37,219 nt of DNA from an uncultured Corynebacterium sp. (GCF_902489365.1 NZ_CABTZR010000018.1:1-37219); one strand, 5' to 3'; shown: positions 24,361 through 32,762, counted from the stretch's first letter. Notes: generated by a model from the letters alone, not told the origin. Translations and numbers: made by a program.

Positions 24361-25902
24361 ATGTATGACACCGTAAGCGCCCTCCTCCCGCTCTTCCCGG
24401 CGGTTCCCCTCGTATCGGCGGCGCTGGCGCTCCTCGCGCCGTGGCACCGCGTGCGCGATGCCATCATGCTCATCGTTCCGGGCGTGGGTATCTTCGCCTC
24501 CTTTGCGCTGTTGCTCTACACCATGAGTAACGGTGTGGTGGCGCACAGCGTGGGTAACTACCTGGGCAACGCGGGTATTGCCTTCGCCGCCGATACGTTC
24601 TCGGCGCTGATGCTCATCACGACGATGATCGTGGCCTTCGGCGCCAACTGGTTTGCCATCGTGGGCGGTGAGACCAAGTCTCGTTACTACCCATCGCTGA
24701 CGCTTATCCTGATCACCGGCGTATGCGGCGCCCTGCTCACCGCTGATCTCTTTAACTTCTTCGTGTTCATCGAGGTCATGCTGCTGCCCTCCTATGGCCT
24801 CATCACGATGTCCGGTACGTGGTCGCGCTTGGCCGCCGGCCGCGCCTTCGTGCTGGTCAACTTGTTCGCCTCCACGCTGCTTGTGGTCGGCGTGGGCTAT
24901 ATCTATTCGGTTACGGGCGTGGTCAACTTGGCGGCGCTGACGGGTGCTGCCGCCGGCAATGGCCCGGTGACGGTGGCCTCCGGCATCATCGTTATCGCCA
25001 TCGCCGCGAAGGCCGGCGTGTTCCCCGTGCAGTCGTGGCTGCCGCGTACCTACCCGGGTACGTCGGCTGCGGTCATGGGCCTCTTCTCGGGCTTGCACAC
25101 CAAGGTCGCGGTGTACATGCTCTACCGCCTGTGGGTGCAGCTGTTCGATATGGACCAGCGCTGGGGAACGCTCATCATCGTCATCATGATCATCTCCATG
25201 GCGGTGGGCTCCTTCGGCGGTTTGGCCGAGAACTCCATCCGCCGCGTGCTGGGCTACCAGATGCTCAACGGTATGCCCTTCATCCTGGTGATGATGGCAT
25301 TTACGACCCACGATGCGCAGCGCGCGCTGGCTGCCGGAATCCTGTACACCATTCACCACATGCTCACGGTGGGCTCCCTCATCCTGGCCTCCGGTGCCAT
25401 TGAGGAGACCTACGGCACGGGCAGGCTCAATAAGCTTTCCGGCCTCGCGCGCCGTGACCCCATCATCGCGTGGATCTTCGCCGCCGGTGCCTTCTCTGTC
25501 GTGGGTTTCCCGCCCTTCTCCGGCATGTGGGGAAAGGTTCTCATCGTCGCGGAGGTCGCCCGCACCGGCGGGGGATGGGCATGGACCGTCATCGCGGTGA
25601 TTATCATCGCCTCCTTCGCGGCGTTCCTGGCCATGCTGCGCGTGTGGCGTCGCGTCTTCTGGGGCAAGGATCTGCCCAAGGAAAAAGTGCCCGATGAGCT
25701 GGTGATTCGTAAGAAGTTGATGGCGCCCTCGGCGGCGCTCATCCTGGGTTCGCTGACCATGTTCATCCTCTCCGGGCCGGTTATTAGCGTCACCATGGAA
25801 GCTTCTGCAGACTTGTTGAATACGGAGGCCTACGCACACGCAGTGCTTGGCGACGATCCCGTAGCCCTACCCGACATCGACTCCCTTCAGGAGGGCCGTT
25901 AA
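24361..25902 (+). CDS. mrpD: Mrp antiporter subunit D
   Basis: MrpD is the second large antiporter-like subunit, related to complex I NuoM/NuoN. The 513-residue product has about 13-14 membrane segments. Its proton-path residues are in place: Glu138 in FNFFVFIEVMLLPSYGLI, Lys217 in AAKAGVFPVQSWLPRTYPGTSAAV, and Lys248 in LFSGLHTKVAVYMLYRL. A GFPPFSGMWGK block lies later (about 380). GAGGAGGAC precedes the stop of mrpC and serves as ribosome-binding site. mrpE starts at the base directly after its stop. Confidence 0.96.
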   Translation: MYDTVSALLPLFPAVPLVSAALALLAPWHRVRDAIMLIVPGVGIFASFALLLYTMSNGVVAHSVGNYLGNAGIAFAADTFSALMLITTMIVAFGANWFAIVGGETKSRYYPSLTLILITGVCGALLTADLFNFFVFIEVMLLPSYGLITMSGTWSRLAAGRAFVLVNLFASTLLVVGVGYIYSVTGVVNLAALTGAAAGNGPVTVASGIIVIAIAAKAGVFPVQSWLPRTYPGTSAAVMGLFSGLHTKVAVYMLYRLWVQLFDMDQRWGTLIIVIMIISMAVGSFGGLAENSIRRVLGYQMLNGMPFILVMMAFTTHDAQRALAAGILYTIHHMLTVGSLILASGAIEETYGTGRLNKLSGLARRDPIIAWIFAAGAFSVVGFPPFSGMWGKVLIVAEVARTGGGWAWTVIAVIIIASFAAFLAMLRVWRRVFWGKDLPKEKVPDELVIRKKLMAPSAALILGSLTMFILSGPVISVTMEASADLLNTEAYAHAVLGDDPVALPDIDSLQEGR

Positions 25903-26457
25903 ATGAAGACTGCGTTGCACGCCGTTGGCTACGCGTTGTGGCTGATCAAGGAAATCTTCGTCGCGGGCTTTTCACTGGCCGCGGAATCCTTCAAGCCGCA
26001 GAACAATTACCGCCCCGTGGTGCTGCGATATCCCTTGCGCGTGACGAGCGCGTGGGAAATCTTCTGGTTCACCTCGTCCATTACAGCAACGCCGGGCACC
26101 CTGTCGCTGGGCTTGCGCGAGCCGGTGGCAGAAGGTCTTCCGCGCATCGTGCTGGTCCAAGCCGTGATGGGGGATGACCCGGCCAGTGTTATGGCGGACC
26201 TCGCGGACATGGAGGAGCGCCTCGCGCCACGGGTGAAAGGCATTGACTATGGCGTGCCTGGCCAGGGCCCGACGGAGGAACTAGCCCCGACCTTCTACGA
26301 GTACACGCTCGATACGCTGGGCCGTCATATGCGAGCACCTGACATCGCGAAGGCGGACGATACCCCGCTGGCCGCTCACGATGTGGAGAAGTATTCCGTG
26401 TGGCCCCTACGCCAGGTCGCGCAGAACAAAGATGCCCGAAAGGATGATAAGAAATGA
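25903..26457 (+). CDS. mrpE: Mrp antiporter subunit E
   Basis: MrpE is a small membrane subunit required for normal assembly or stability of the Mrp complex. The 184-residue product has a hydrophobic start (VGYALWLIKEIFVAGFSLA), the family block PVVLRYPLRVTSAWEIFWFTSSITATPGTLSLGL (about 38-71), and a soluble domain with MADLADMEERL. The last 50 residues or so are a hydrophilic extension. Ribosome-binding sequence GGAGGG lies just before the mrpD stop. Its own stop overlaps the mrpF start (ATGA). Confidence 0.92.
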   Translation: MKTALHAVGYALWLIKEIFVAGFSLAAESFKPQNNYRPVVLRYPLRVTSAWEIFWFTSSITATPGTLSLGLREPVAEGLPRIVLVQAVMGDDPASVMADLADMEERLAPRVKGIDYGVPGQGPTEELAPTFYEYTLDTLGRHMRAPDIAKADDTPLAAHDVEKYSVWPLRQVAQNKDARKDDKK

Positions 26458-26744
26458 TTGATTTTTCCTCGATGAGCGCCTTTCAGTGGGTAGTTTTTGT
26501 CTGCATTTTCCTGATCGGCGCGTCGGTGTGCGCGGCCCTAGTGTTGGCGCTGCGCTCCCGCGACGAGCTCACCCGTACCGTGATGAGTGACATGGTCTTC
26601 TACGGCATGTTGTGCATGTACATTGCGTGGGCCATGACTAATCACGCGTCCATCGTCTATGACATCGCCATGCTCGCGGCTATTGCGGCCGGCGTGCTGC
26701 CGACATTGTCGATGGCCCGTATTATCTCGAAGGGCAGGAGGTAA
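26454..26744 (+). CDS. mrpF: Mrp antiporter subunit F
   Basis: MrpF is a short three-helix membrane subunit of the antiporter. The 96-residue product shows three hydrophobic segments (about 10-30, 45-62 and 67-85). The charged family motif RSRDELTRTVMSDMVFYGML lies between the first and second. The ATG overlaps the mrpE stop by 4 bases; AAAGGA lies about 10 bases upstream. An AGGAGG near its end serves mrpG. Confidence 0.92.
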   Translation: MIDFSSMSAFQWVVFVCIFLIGASVCAALVLALRSRDELTRTVMSDMVFYGMLCMYIAWAMTNHASIVYDIAMLAAIAAGVLPTLSMARIISKGRR

Positions 26745-26748
26745 GACC

Positions 26749-27117
26749 ATGACTATCGCGGAGATTATCGCTTCGATTCTGTTGGTTGTGGCCACGATTT
26801 TGGTCATCGCGACTGCCATCGCCTTGTGGCGCGCGCCTGATGCACTGACCCGCGTTAACCTGCTGGGGCCGACGGTCGGCTTGGCTGTCCCGCTGCTACT
26901 TCTGGCGAAGGTAGTCGTGGATTTTTCTGAGAACGGGTTTTCGCTGTGGTCGCTGATCAAGGTCATGATTGCGTGTTTCGGCGTGTGGATCATCGCCTCG
27001 GTGGGCTCCTTCTACATGGGGCGCTCCATCTACGGTGTGACCGTCACCGACGTGAAGTATGCCAAGCGTATGCGCGAGCGTGAGCAAACGGTGAAGGCTT
27101 CCGAGGACGAGCTCTAG
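26749..27117 (+). CDS. mrpG: Mrp antiporter subunit G
   Basis: MrpG is the last membrane subunit of the antiporter. The 122-residue product has three hydrophobic segments (about 4-26, 38-55 and 67-90) and the MnhG/PhaG family block RAPDALTRVNLLGPTVGLAVPLLLLA. The C-terminal 30 residues are charged (KYAKRMREREQTVKASEDEL) and probably cytoplasmic. The frame is open further upstream inside mrpF, but ATG 26749 follows AGGAGG by 8 bases and matches family length. A strong terminator follows at once. Confidence 0.94.
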   Translation: MTIAEIIASILLVVATILVIATAIALWRAPDALTRVNLLGPTVGLAVPLLLLAKVVVDFSENGFSLWSLIKVMIACFGVWIIASVGSFYMGRSIYGVTVTDVKYAKRMREREQTVKASEDEL

Positions 27118-27134
27118 GGGCGCGTGCTGAGACA

Positions 27135-27168
27135 AGCGGCGAGGAGAGCGCTTCCCTCGCCGCTTTTT
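27135..27168 (+). terminator. Intrinsic terminator of the mrp operon
   Basis: The arms AGCGGCGAGG (27135-27144) and CCTCGCCGCT (27155-27164) form a perfect 10-bp stem followed by TTTTT. It lies 17 bases after the mrpG stop and separates the mrp operon from the amtB promoter. Confidence 0.9.
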
Positions 27169-27209
27169 AGATCCCGAGTGTGATCTGTAACTCACTTTCC
27201 TTCCTAATT

Positions 27210-27223
27210 CTATAGAGTAATAG
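27210..27223. promoter_or_regulatory. AmtR-like operator 1 of amtB
   Basis: CTAT-AGAGTA-ATAG matches the core of the AmtR operator as I recall it (TTTCTAT-N6-ATAGAAA). It lies just upstream of the TATATT -10 box, where bound repressor would block RNA polymerase. AmtR is the TetR-type nitrogen master regulator of corynebacteria. Confidence 0.6.
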
Positions 27224-27224
27224 G

Positions 27225-27230
27225 TATATT
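27225..27230 (+). promoter_or_regulatory. -10 box of the amtB-glnK-glnD operon (TATATT)
   Basis: TATATT matches the sigma-A -10 consensus at five of six positions. Transcription would start near 27237, giving a leader of about 40 bases. The -35 region is weak, as is usual in corynebacteria. Confidence 0.55.
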
Positions 27231-27242
27231 GAGTTTCGTTAC

Positions 27243-27256
27243 CTATCAAGCTATCG
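27243..27256. promoter_or_regulatory. AmtR-like operator 2 of amtB
   Basis: CTAT-CAAGCT-ATCG followed by AAAA matches the AmtR core with one changed base (ATCG instead of ATAG). Its centre is 33 bases from that of operator 1, about three helical turns, and it lies just past the predicted transcription start. Confidence 0.5.
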
Positions 27257-27275
27257 AAAAGAGGTTAGTTGACGT

Positions 27276-28661
27276 ATGACCCCTGAAGCATTTTCTTCCG
27301 GCGACGCAGCATGGATGCTCATCAGCGCATCCTTGGTGCTGCTCATGACCCCCGGATTGGCGTTGTTCTACGGCGGAATGGCGGGCAACCGTCACGTCCT
27401 CAACATGATGATGATGTCCTTCGGCGCGCTAGCGCTCGTCCCAGTGCTCTACGTTCTGTGGGGGTGGTCCATGTCCTATGCGGGAAGCTCGCTGGCGGGC
27501 ATCGTGGGCAACCCGTTTGAAGCCTGGGGGCTGCGCGGCCAAGTCACTGGGCCCTCCGCCGAGTACATTGCCGGTAGTGCTGGATACCCCAACATCATCG
27601 ACATCGGCTTTCAAACGACTTTCGCCATTATTTCGACAGCCATCATCTCCGGTGCCCTCGCCGGCCGCGTGAAGTTTTCTGCGTGGCTCACCTTTGCGGG
27701 CGTGTGGGTCACCTTCGCCTACTTTCCGCTCGCCCACATGGTGTGGGGCGGGGGAGTGCTCTCCCATGCCCCGCGTTCCCTCGCAGCCTGGCTCTTCGGT
27801 GTTTCAGACGGTGAGGCCCTCATCGCTCCCATCGACTTCGCGGGCGGTACCGTCGTGCACATTTCCGCCGGTGCGGCTGCCCTGGTGCTGGCCATCGTCG
27901 TGGGCCCGCGCGCGGGCTTTCCGAAGCACATTGATAGGCCCCATAACCTTCCGATGGTGATGTTGGGCGCTGCGCTCCTTTGGTTCGGCTGGTTCGGCTT
28001 TAACGGCGGTTCCGCCTTCGCCGCGGACGGTCTTGCAGGCTTGGCATGGCTCAACACCACTGTTGCGGCGGCCGCGGCGATGCTCGGCTGGATGCTGGTG
28101 GAACGCATCCGGGACCACGCCGCGACATCTCTGGGCGCTGCATCCGGCGCGATTGCAGGTCTTGTCGCCATCACCCCGGCAGCAGGAGCGCTCAGCCCGC
28201 TTGGCTCCATTGCCCTCGGCTTCCTCGGCGGGATTATCGCCTGCCTGTGCATCAGTCTGAAGTACCGCTGGGGCTTTGATGATTCCCTGGATGTCGTTGG
28301 CGTCCACCTGTGCGCTGGTCTGTGGGGAACCATCGGGTTGGCCTTCTTCGCCACGGATAACGGCATCCTCACCGGTCACCTCTCGGAAGGCTTCAAGCTG
28401 CTCGTCGTCCAGGTGGTCATCGCTATCGTCGCAATGCTGTTCTCCGCTGCCGTTACTCTGGCGGTGGCCCTCCTCATCCGCGCCACCATGGGGTGGAGGG
28501 CCGATGATGAAGACCAAGGTATCGACCTGAACGAGCACCGCGAGTCGGCCTATGACTTCCGTGAGCCCGTGGCGTCTCACCGTCGCCACACCCACGACGC
28601 TAGGATTAACCCTGCACCTACCGTCCAGCCGCGGGTCGACACCGCCGGAGCTAAGGAGTAA
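27276..28661 (+). CDS. amtB: Ammonium transporter AmtB
   Basis: AmtB is a trimeric membrane channel that takes up ammonium (with methylammonium as analogue) when nitrogen is scarce, and is closed by GlnK. The 461-residue product has 11 membrane segments. It has the pore residues Phe112 in GFQTTFAI, twin histidines His195 in GGTVVHISAGAA and His344 in VVGVHLCAGLWG, and conserved DRPHNLPMVMLGAALLWFGWFGFN (220-243). The C-terminal tail from about 405 is hydrophilic and about 55 residues long, longer than in E. coli AmtB; this is where GlnK would act. GAGG lies 11 bases before the ATG. The two AmtR-like boxes predict repression under nitrogen excess. C. glutamicum has the same amtB-glnK-glnD order. 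Confidence 0.95.
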   Translation: MTPEAFSSGDAAWMLISASLVLLMTPGLALFYGGMAGNRHVLNMMMMSFGALALVPVLYVLWGWSMSYAGSSLAGIVGNPFEAWGLRGQVTGPSAEYIAGSAGYPNIIDIGFQTTFAIISTAIISGALAGRVKFSAWLTFAGVWVTFAYFPLAHMVWGGGVLSHAPRSLAAWLFGVSDGEALIAPIDFAGGTVVHISAGAAALVLAIVVGPRAGFPKHIDRPHNLPMVMLGAALLWFGWFGFNGGSAFAADGLAGLAWLNTTVAAAAAMLGWMLVERIRDHAATSLGAASGAIAGLVAITPAAGALSPLGSIALGFLGGIIACLCISLKYRWGFDDSLDVVGVHLCAGLWGTIGLAFFATDNGILTGHLSEGFKLLVVQVVIAIVAMLFSAAVTLAVALLIRATMGWRADDEDQGIDLNEHRESAYDFREPVASHRRHTHDARINPAPTVQPRVDTAGAKE

Positions 28662-28664
28662 CAG

Positions 28665-29003
28665 ATGAAGCTCATCACTGCCATCGTCAAACCATTCACG
28701 CTGCCGGACATCCGTGAAGCCCTCGAACAGCACGACGTGCACGGCCTGACCGTGACCGAGACCCAAGGTTTTGGCCAGCAGCGCGGCCACAGCGAGGTCT
28801 ACCGCGGCGCCGAGTACGCCACCGATTTCGTACCCAAGGTCAAGCTTGAGGTGGTGACGGCCGACGAGCAGGTGGAGGACATCCTCTCCGCTATCGTCGA
28901 CGCCGCCTACACCGGCAAGATCGGTGACGGCAAGATTTGGATCACGCACGTCGAGGACGTCATCCGCGTACGCACCGGTGAACGCGGCGAGGCCGCTCTC
29001 TAA
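28665..29003 (+). CDS. glnK: Nitrogen regulatory PII protein GlnK
   Basis: GlnK is a trimeric PII signal protein that senses ATP/ADP and 2-oxoglutarate. In C. glutamicum, when adenylylated, it releases AmtR from DNA, and when unmodified it binds AmtB. The 112-residue product is full length. It begins MKLITAIVKPF, has the T-loop with the modification site Tyr51 in VYRGAEY (45-51), and ends with the PII C-terminal signature TGKIGDGKIWITHVEDVIRVRTGE. AAGGAG overlaps the amtB stop, and only 3 bases separate the genes. glnD follows 3 bases after its stop. Confidence 0.98.
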   Translation: MKLITAIVKPFTLPDIREALEQHDVHGLTVTETQGFGQQRGHSEVYRGAEYATDFVPKVKLEVVTADEQVEDILSAIVDAAYTGKIGDGKIWITHVEDVIRVRTGERGEAAL

Positions 29004-29006
29004 AAG

Positions 29007-31106
29007 GTGTCTACGGCCGCCCAACTGCGTGAGGACGCCTACGCTTCGGCGCTGCGCCTCACGCAGTCCCTGCAGCTTCCGTCCGGCTGTGCGCTTGCCG
29101 CCACGGGTTCCTTTGCCCGGCGGGCGATGACCCCTTTTTCGGATCTCGACCTGATTCTCCTCCACCCAGATGACACCGAGCTTCCCGAGGACGTCGTCTC
29201 CAAAATCTGGTACCCCATCTGGGACGCCAAATACCGGCTTGACTACGCCGTGCGCACCCCGCGCGAGTTCGGCGCCATCGCCGGATCTGATCCCGCCGCT
29301 GGCTTCGCGCAGCTGGATCTGGCTTTCGTTGCCGGCGACAAGCAGCTTGTGGACTCCACCCGCGCCCAGGTCTATGCCTCGTGGCGCCGCCTGTTGCAGA
29401 GCAACTTCGACGCCTTTGTCGACCTAGCAATCACGCGTTGGCGCCGGTCCGGCACCCTGGCCACGATGACCCACCCGGATATCAAGAATGGGCGGGGCGG
29501 CCTGCGCGACATCCAATTCCTGCGGGCCCTCGCCCTGGGAAACCTCGCCGACGCCCCAGCGCTCGAGGAGGAGCAGGCCCTGCTTCTCGACGTCCGCACG
29601 CTCCTTCACGTCACCGCCCGCCGGCACCGCGACGTCCTCGATCCTGAATTCGCTGAGGAGATAGCTCACGAGTTGGGCTTTGCCGACCGCTATGACCTCT
29701 CCGCAGCCGTAGTCACGGCTGCCGCGGCAGTAGATAAGGCCGTGGAGAGGGCGCTGGCGACGGCTCGGGGCGTGGTGGCCAGACGTAGCCACAACCGTAC
29801 CCGCAAGCCCCTCGACATCGGGGTGGTTGATGCCGGGGGCGAGATCCGCCTCGCTCGCACCGCCGATCTCGACGAGCCGTGGCTGCTCCTGCGCGTGGCT
29901 GCCGCTGCGGCGCGCTCGGGTAGAACCGTGCCCTCCCATGTCTGGGAGCAACTGCGCGAGTTGCCGGAACTGCCCGAACGCTGGCCTGCCGCCGCGACGG
30001 ATGCCTTCTTTAGCCTGTTGTCTTCGCCGCTCAACACTCCGCGCCTCATCCAGGAGATGGACGCTCACGGCTTGTGGGAGCGGCTCGTCCCAGAGTGGGA
30101 GCACATCCGGGGGTTGTTGCCGCGCGAGCGCACGCACGCTCACACCGTGGACTACCACTCCATCCTTACCGTCGCGCGCTGTGCAGAAGCTCGCACCTCC
30201 GTGGCGCGGCCCGATTTGTTGCTCCTGGTGGGGCTCTATCACGATATCGGCAAAGGCTATGGGCGCCCGCACGAGATGGTGGGGGCGGAGATGGTGGCGC
30301 GAGCCGCAGCCAAGTTGGGACTCGACTTAGCGGACCGCTCCCGCGTACAAACCGTGGTCGCTGAGCACACTACCTTGGCCCGCATCGTCTCCCGCACGGA
30401 CCCTTTATCCGATGAAGCCCGTGACGAGCTCCTCGAGGCCGTGCGCTATGACTACCTGACCCTAGCGCTCCTCGTCGTGCTCGCCCGCACAGATGCCGAA
30501 TCCACCGGACCCGGTGTGTGGAACCGCAGGCTAGAGCAGGGCATCGAAGCGGTCAGCGGGCGCGCTTTCGCACAACTGGAAGCACTTCGCCCAGTTCGTC
30601 CTCTGGTTGCCGCCGACCGCGACATCGGCCTGCGCCACAACCCAGAGGATGACAGTTTTACCGTCCTGTGGCGTGGCAACTACCAAAGGGAAGCCGTGCG
30701 CCCGCTGGCTCTGATTGCCGCGCTGGGCTGGAACATTCTTTCCTCGCGCCTTGTGCGCACCGAGGACGGATACGCCGGCGAATTCGACATCCGCGCTCTG
30801 CACGGTGTTATCGATCTCGCCACGGTGGAGGAGCGCCTCGTTCAGTCCTATAAATCTGGAACTTATACCGTGCTGCCCGATTTTGTGCCGGGTCCCGCCA
30901 CCGCGATGTGGAGCAGGGGAGTCTTCGAGATCAGAGTCGATGACTACCCGGGGACCTTAGGCCACGTGCTGGCGCTGCTTCCCGAGTGCGAGTGGTTATC
31001 CACCGCCACGCCGGGCGCCACCATGGTGCTCCACGCCGTGCCGCTAGGCGACGTCCCCCGTGCGGCCCTCGTCCGGAATGTGACCCAAGCACTGGTCAAC
31101 GGCTAA
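29007..31106 (+). CDS. glnD: PII nucleotidyltransferase GlnD
   Basis: GlnD adds and removes a nucleotide on GlnK Tyr51 in response to nitrogen status (adenylylation in C. glutamicum, uridylylation in enterics). The 699-residue product has an N-terminal nucleotidyltransferase domain with TGSFARRAMTPFSDLDLILL (33-52, metal-binding Asp46 and Asp48). A central HD domain carries GLYHDIGKGYGRPHEMVG, with His412 and Asp413. Two ACT-type domains follow (about 548-610 and 640-699). It is about 190 residues shorter than the E. coli enzyme but close to my recollection of C. glutamicum GlnD. The start is GTG 29007, 3 bases after the glnK stop; the ribosome-binding sequence is poor (AAAAG), implying translational coupling. 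Confidence 0.94.
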   Translation: MSTAAQLREDAYASALRLTQSLQLPSGCALAATGSFARRAMTPFSDLDLILLHPDDTELPEDVVSKIWYPIWDAKYRLDYAVRTPREFGAIAGSDPAAGFAQLDLAFVAGDKQLVDSTRAQVYASWRRLLQSNFDAFVDLAITRWRRSGTLATMTHPDIKNGRGGLRDIQFLRALALGNLADAPALEEEQALLLDVRTLLHVTARRHRDVLDPEFAEEIAHELGFADRYDLSAAVVTAAAAVDKAVERALATARGVVARRSHNRTRKPLDIGVVDAGGEIRLARTADLDEPWLLLRVAAAAARSGRTVPSHVWEQLRELPELPERWPAAATDAFFSLLSSPLNTPRLIQEMDAHGLWERLVPEWEHIRGLLPRERTHAHTVDYHSILTVARCAEARTSVARPDLLLLVGLYHDIGKGYGRPHEMVGAEMVARAAAKLGLDLADRSRVQTVVAEHTTLARIVSRTDPLSDEARDELLEAVRYDYLTLALLVVLARTDAESTGPGVWNRRLEQGIEAVSGRAFAQLEALRPVRPLVAADRDIGLRHNPEDDSFTVLWRGNYQREAVRPLALIAALGWNILSSRLVRTEDGYAGEFDIRALHGVIDLATVEERLVQSYKSGTYTVLPDFVPGPATAMWSRGVFEIRVDDYPGTLGHVLALLPECEWLSTATPGATMVLHAVPLGDVPRAALVRNVTQALVNG

Positions 31107-31117
31107 GCTGGGGAAGT

Positions 31118-31123
31118 TATAAA
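31118..31123 (+). promoter_or_regulatory. Possible -10 box of ffh (TATAAA)
   Basis: TATAAA sits 38 bases before the ffh GTG in an A/T-rich patch, and 12 bases after the glnD stop. With no terminator between glnD and ffh, ffh could also receive read-through from the amtB operon. Confidence 0.45.
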
Positions 31124-31155
31124 TTTATCCACGATAGTTGAGGGAGCACTGCACC

Positions 31156-32751
31156 GTGTTTGAGTCTTTGTCTGACCGCTTGCAATCAGCCCTGTCCGGC
31201 CTGCGCGGCAAGGGCAAGCTGACCGAGGCGGACATCAACGCCACAGCGCGCGAAATCCGCCTTGCGTTGTTGGAGGCGGACGTCTCTCTCAACGTCGTGC
31301 GCGGCTTTATCAAGCGCATCAAGGAGCGTGCGGCCGGTGCCGAGGTCTCCGAGGCTCTTAACCCTGCGCAGCAGGTAGTCAAAATCGTCAACGAGGAGCT
31401 CATCGAGATTCTCGGCGGCGAAACCCGCCGCCTCAACCTGGCGAAAAACCCGCCGACGGTCATCATGCTCGCTGGCCTCCAGGGTGCTGGTAAGACCACC
31501 TTGGCGGGCAAGCTGTCCAAGCACCTTGCCTCCAAGGGGCATACCCCGATGCTGGTGGCCTGTGACCTCCAGCGCCCGGGCGCGGTGCAGCAGCTCCAAA
31601 TCGTCGGCGAGCGCGCCGGGGTAGACGTCTACGCTCCGGATCCTGGCACCTCCCTGGATTCCCACGAGCATGAGATGGGAACCTCGCATGGGGATCCGGT
31701 GGACGTCGCCAAGCGCGGCATCGAAGAGGCCAAGCGTACGCAGCACGATATCGTGATCATCGATACTGCCGGTCGCCTCGGCATCGATGAGACCCTGATG
31801 ACGCAGGCGCGCAACATCCGCGATGCCGTCAATCCGGACGAAGTGCTCTTCGTCATTGACTCCATGATCGGTCAAGACGCCGTGCAGACCGCCGAGGCCT
31901 TCCGCGATGGCGTGGACTTCACCGGTGTCGTCCTGACCAAGCTGGACGGTGACGCCCGCGGTGGTGCGGCACTGTCCATTCGTGAGGTCACGGGCAAGCC
32001 CATCATGTTCGCCTCCACCGGCGAGAAGCTCGATGATTTTGACGTCTTCCACCCGGAGCGCATGTCTTCGCGCATCTTGGGCATGGGTGACCTGCTGACT
32101 CTCATTGAGCAGGCGGAGTCCAAGCTCGATCAGTCCAAGGCGGAGGAAGCCGCCTTGAAGATGGGCTCGGGCGAGATGACGCTCAACGACTTCTTGGACA
32201 TGATGCTCATGGTGCGCAACCTGGGCCCGATGGGCAACCTGCTCAAGATGATGCCGGGCGGCAACAAGATGAACCAGATCGCCGACATGGTCGATGAAAA
32301 GCAGCTTGACCGCATCCAGGCCATCATCCGCGGTATGACACCGGAGGAGCGTGAGAACCCGAAGATTCTCAACGCCTCGCGCCGCAAGCGTATTGCTCTG
32401 GGCTCTGGTGTGGCTGTCTCCGATGTCAACCAGCTCATCGAGCGTTTCACCGAAGCCAAGAAGATGATGTCGCAGATGGCCGGCCGTTTCGGCATGCCAG
32501 GCATGGGCGGTGGGCGCTCCGCCACGAAGAAGAAGCCGAAGGGCCGCAAGGGCAAGAACGGAAAGCGCAAGCCGCCGAAGCGTCGTGGTGGCGGCGGTAT
32601 GCCGGGTGGAATGCCGTCGATGCAGGAGCTGCAAAAGATGCAAGAGCAGTTGGGCGGCGGCATGCCCGGCCTAGGTGATATCAAGATGCCGAAGGGCATG
32701 GAGAATATCGACCTCAACAACCTGGACTTTGGCCAGGGCAAGAAGAAATAA
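31156..32751 (+). CDS. ffh: Signal recognition particle protein Ffh
   Basis: Ffh is the SRP GTPase that binds 4.5S-type RNA and hydrophobic signal sequences and docks with FtsY at the membrane. The 531-residue product has the N domain (1-90), the G domain with GLQGAGKTT (107-115), DTAGR near 203 and TKLDGDARGG near 260. The Met-rich M domain (about 325-450) has MMLMVRNLGPMGNLLKMMPG and SRRKRIALGSG. A basic tail follows with KPKGRKGKNGKRKPPKRRGG and several GGMPG repeats. GTG 31156 is chosen over an upstream TTG at 31138, because AGGGAG lies 9 bases before it and FESLSDRL is the family start. Two hairpins follow. Confidence 0.97.
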   Translation: MFESLSDRLQSALSGLRGKGKLTEADINATAREIRLALLEADVSLNVVRGFIKRIKERAAGAEVSEALNPAQQVVKIVNEELIEILGGETRRLNLAKNPPTVIMLAGLQGAGKTTLAGKLSKHLASKGHTPMLVACDLQRPGAVQQLQIVGERAGVDVYAPDPGTSLDSHEHEMGTSHGDPVDVAKRGIEEAKRTQHDIVIIDTAGRLGIDETLMTQARNIRDAVNPDEVLFVIDSMIGQDAVQTAEAFRDGVDFTGVVLTKLDGDARGGAALSIREVTGKPIMFASTGEKLDDFDVFHPERMSSRILGMGDLLTLIEQAESKLDQSKAEEAALKMGSGEMTLNDFLDMMLMVRNLGPMGNLLKMMPGGNKMNQIADMVDEKQLDRIQAIIRGMTPEERENPKILNASRRKRIALGSGVAVSDVNQLIERFTEAKKMMSQMAGRFGMPGMGGGRSATKKKPKGRKGKNGKRKPPKRRGGGGMPGGMPSMQELQKMQEQLGGGMPGLGDIKMPKGMENIDLNNLDFGQGKKK

Positions 32752-32762
32752 CTGAAGAGTGC

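Noticed and set aside
23746..25839. Long open frame of about 697 codons on the minus strand, antisense to mrpA-mrpD
   Set aside because: The translation is low-complexity His/Arg/Asp-rich sequence with no known domain. The plus strand has recognisable Mrp proteins throughout; GC-rich codon bias leaves the antisense frame open.
31186..32643. Open frame of about 485 codons antisense to ffh
   Set aside because: A mirror of the conserved ffh reading frame with His/Leu-rich nonsense sequence.
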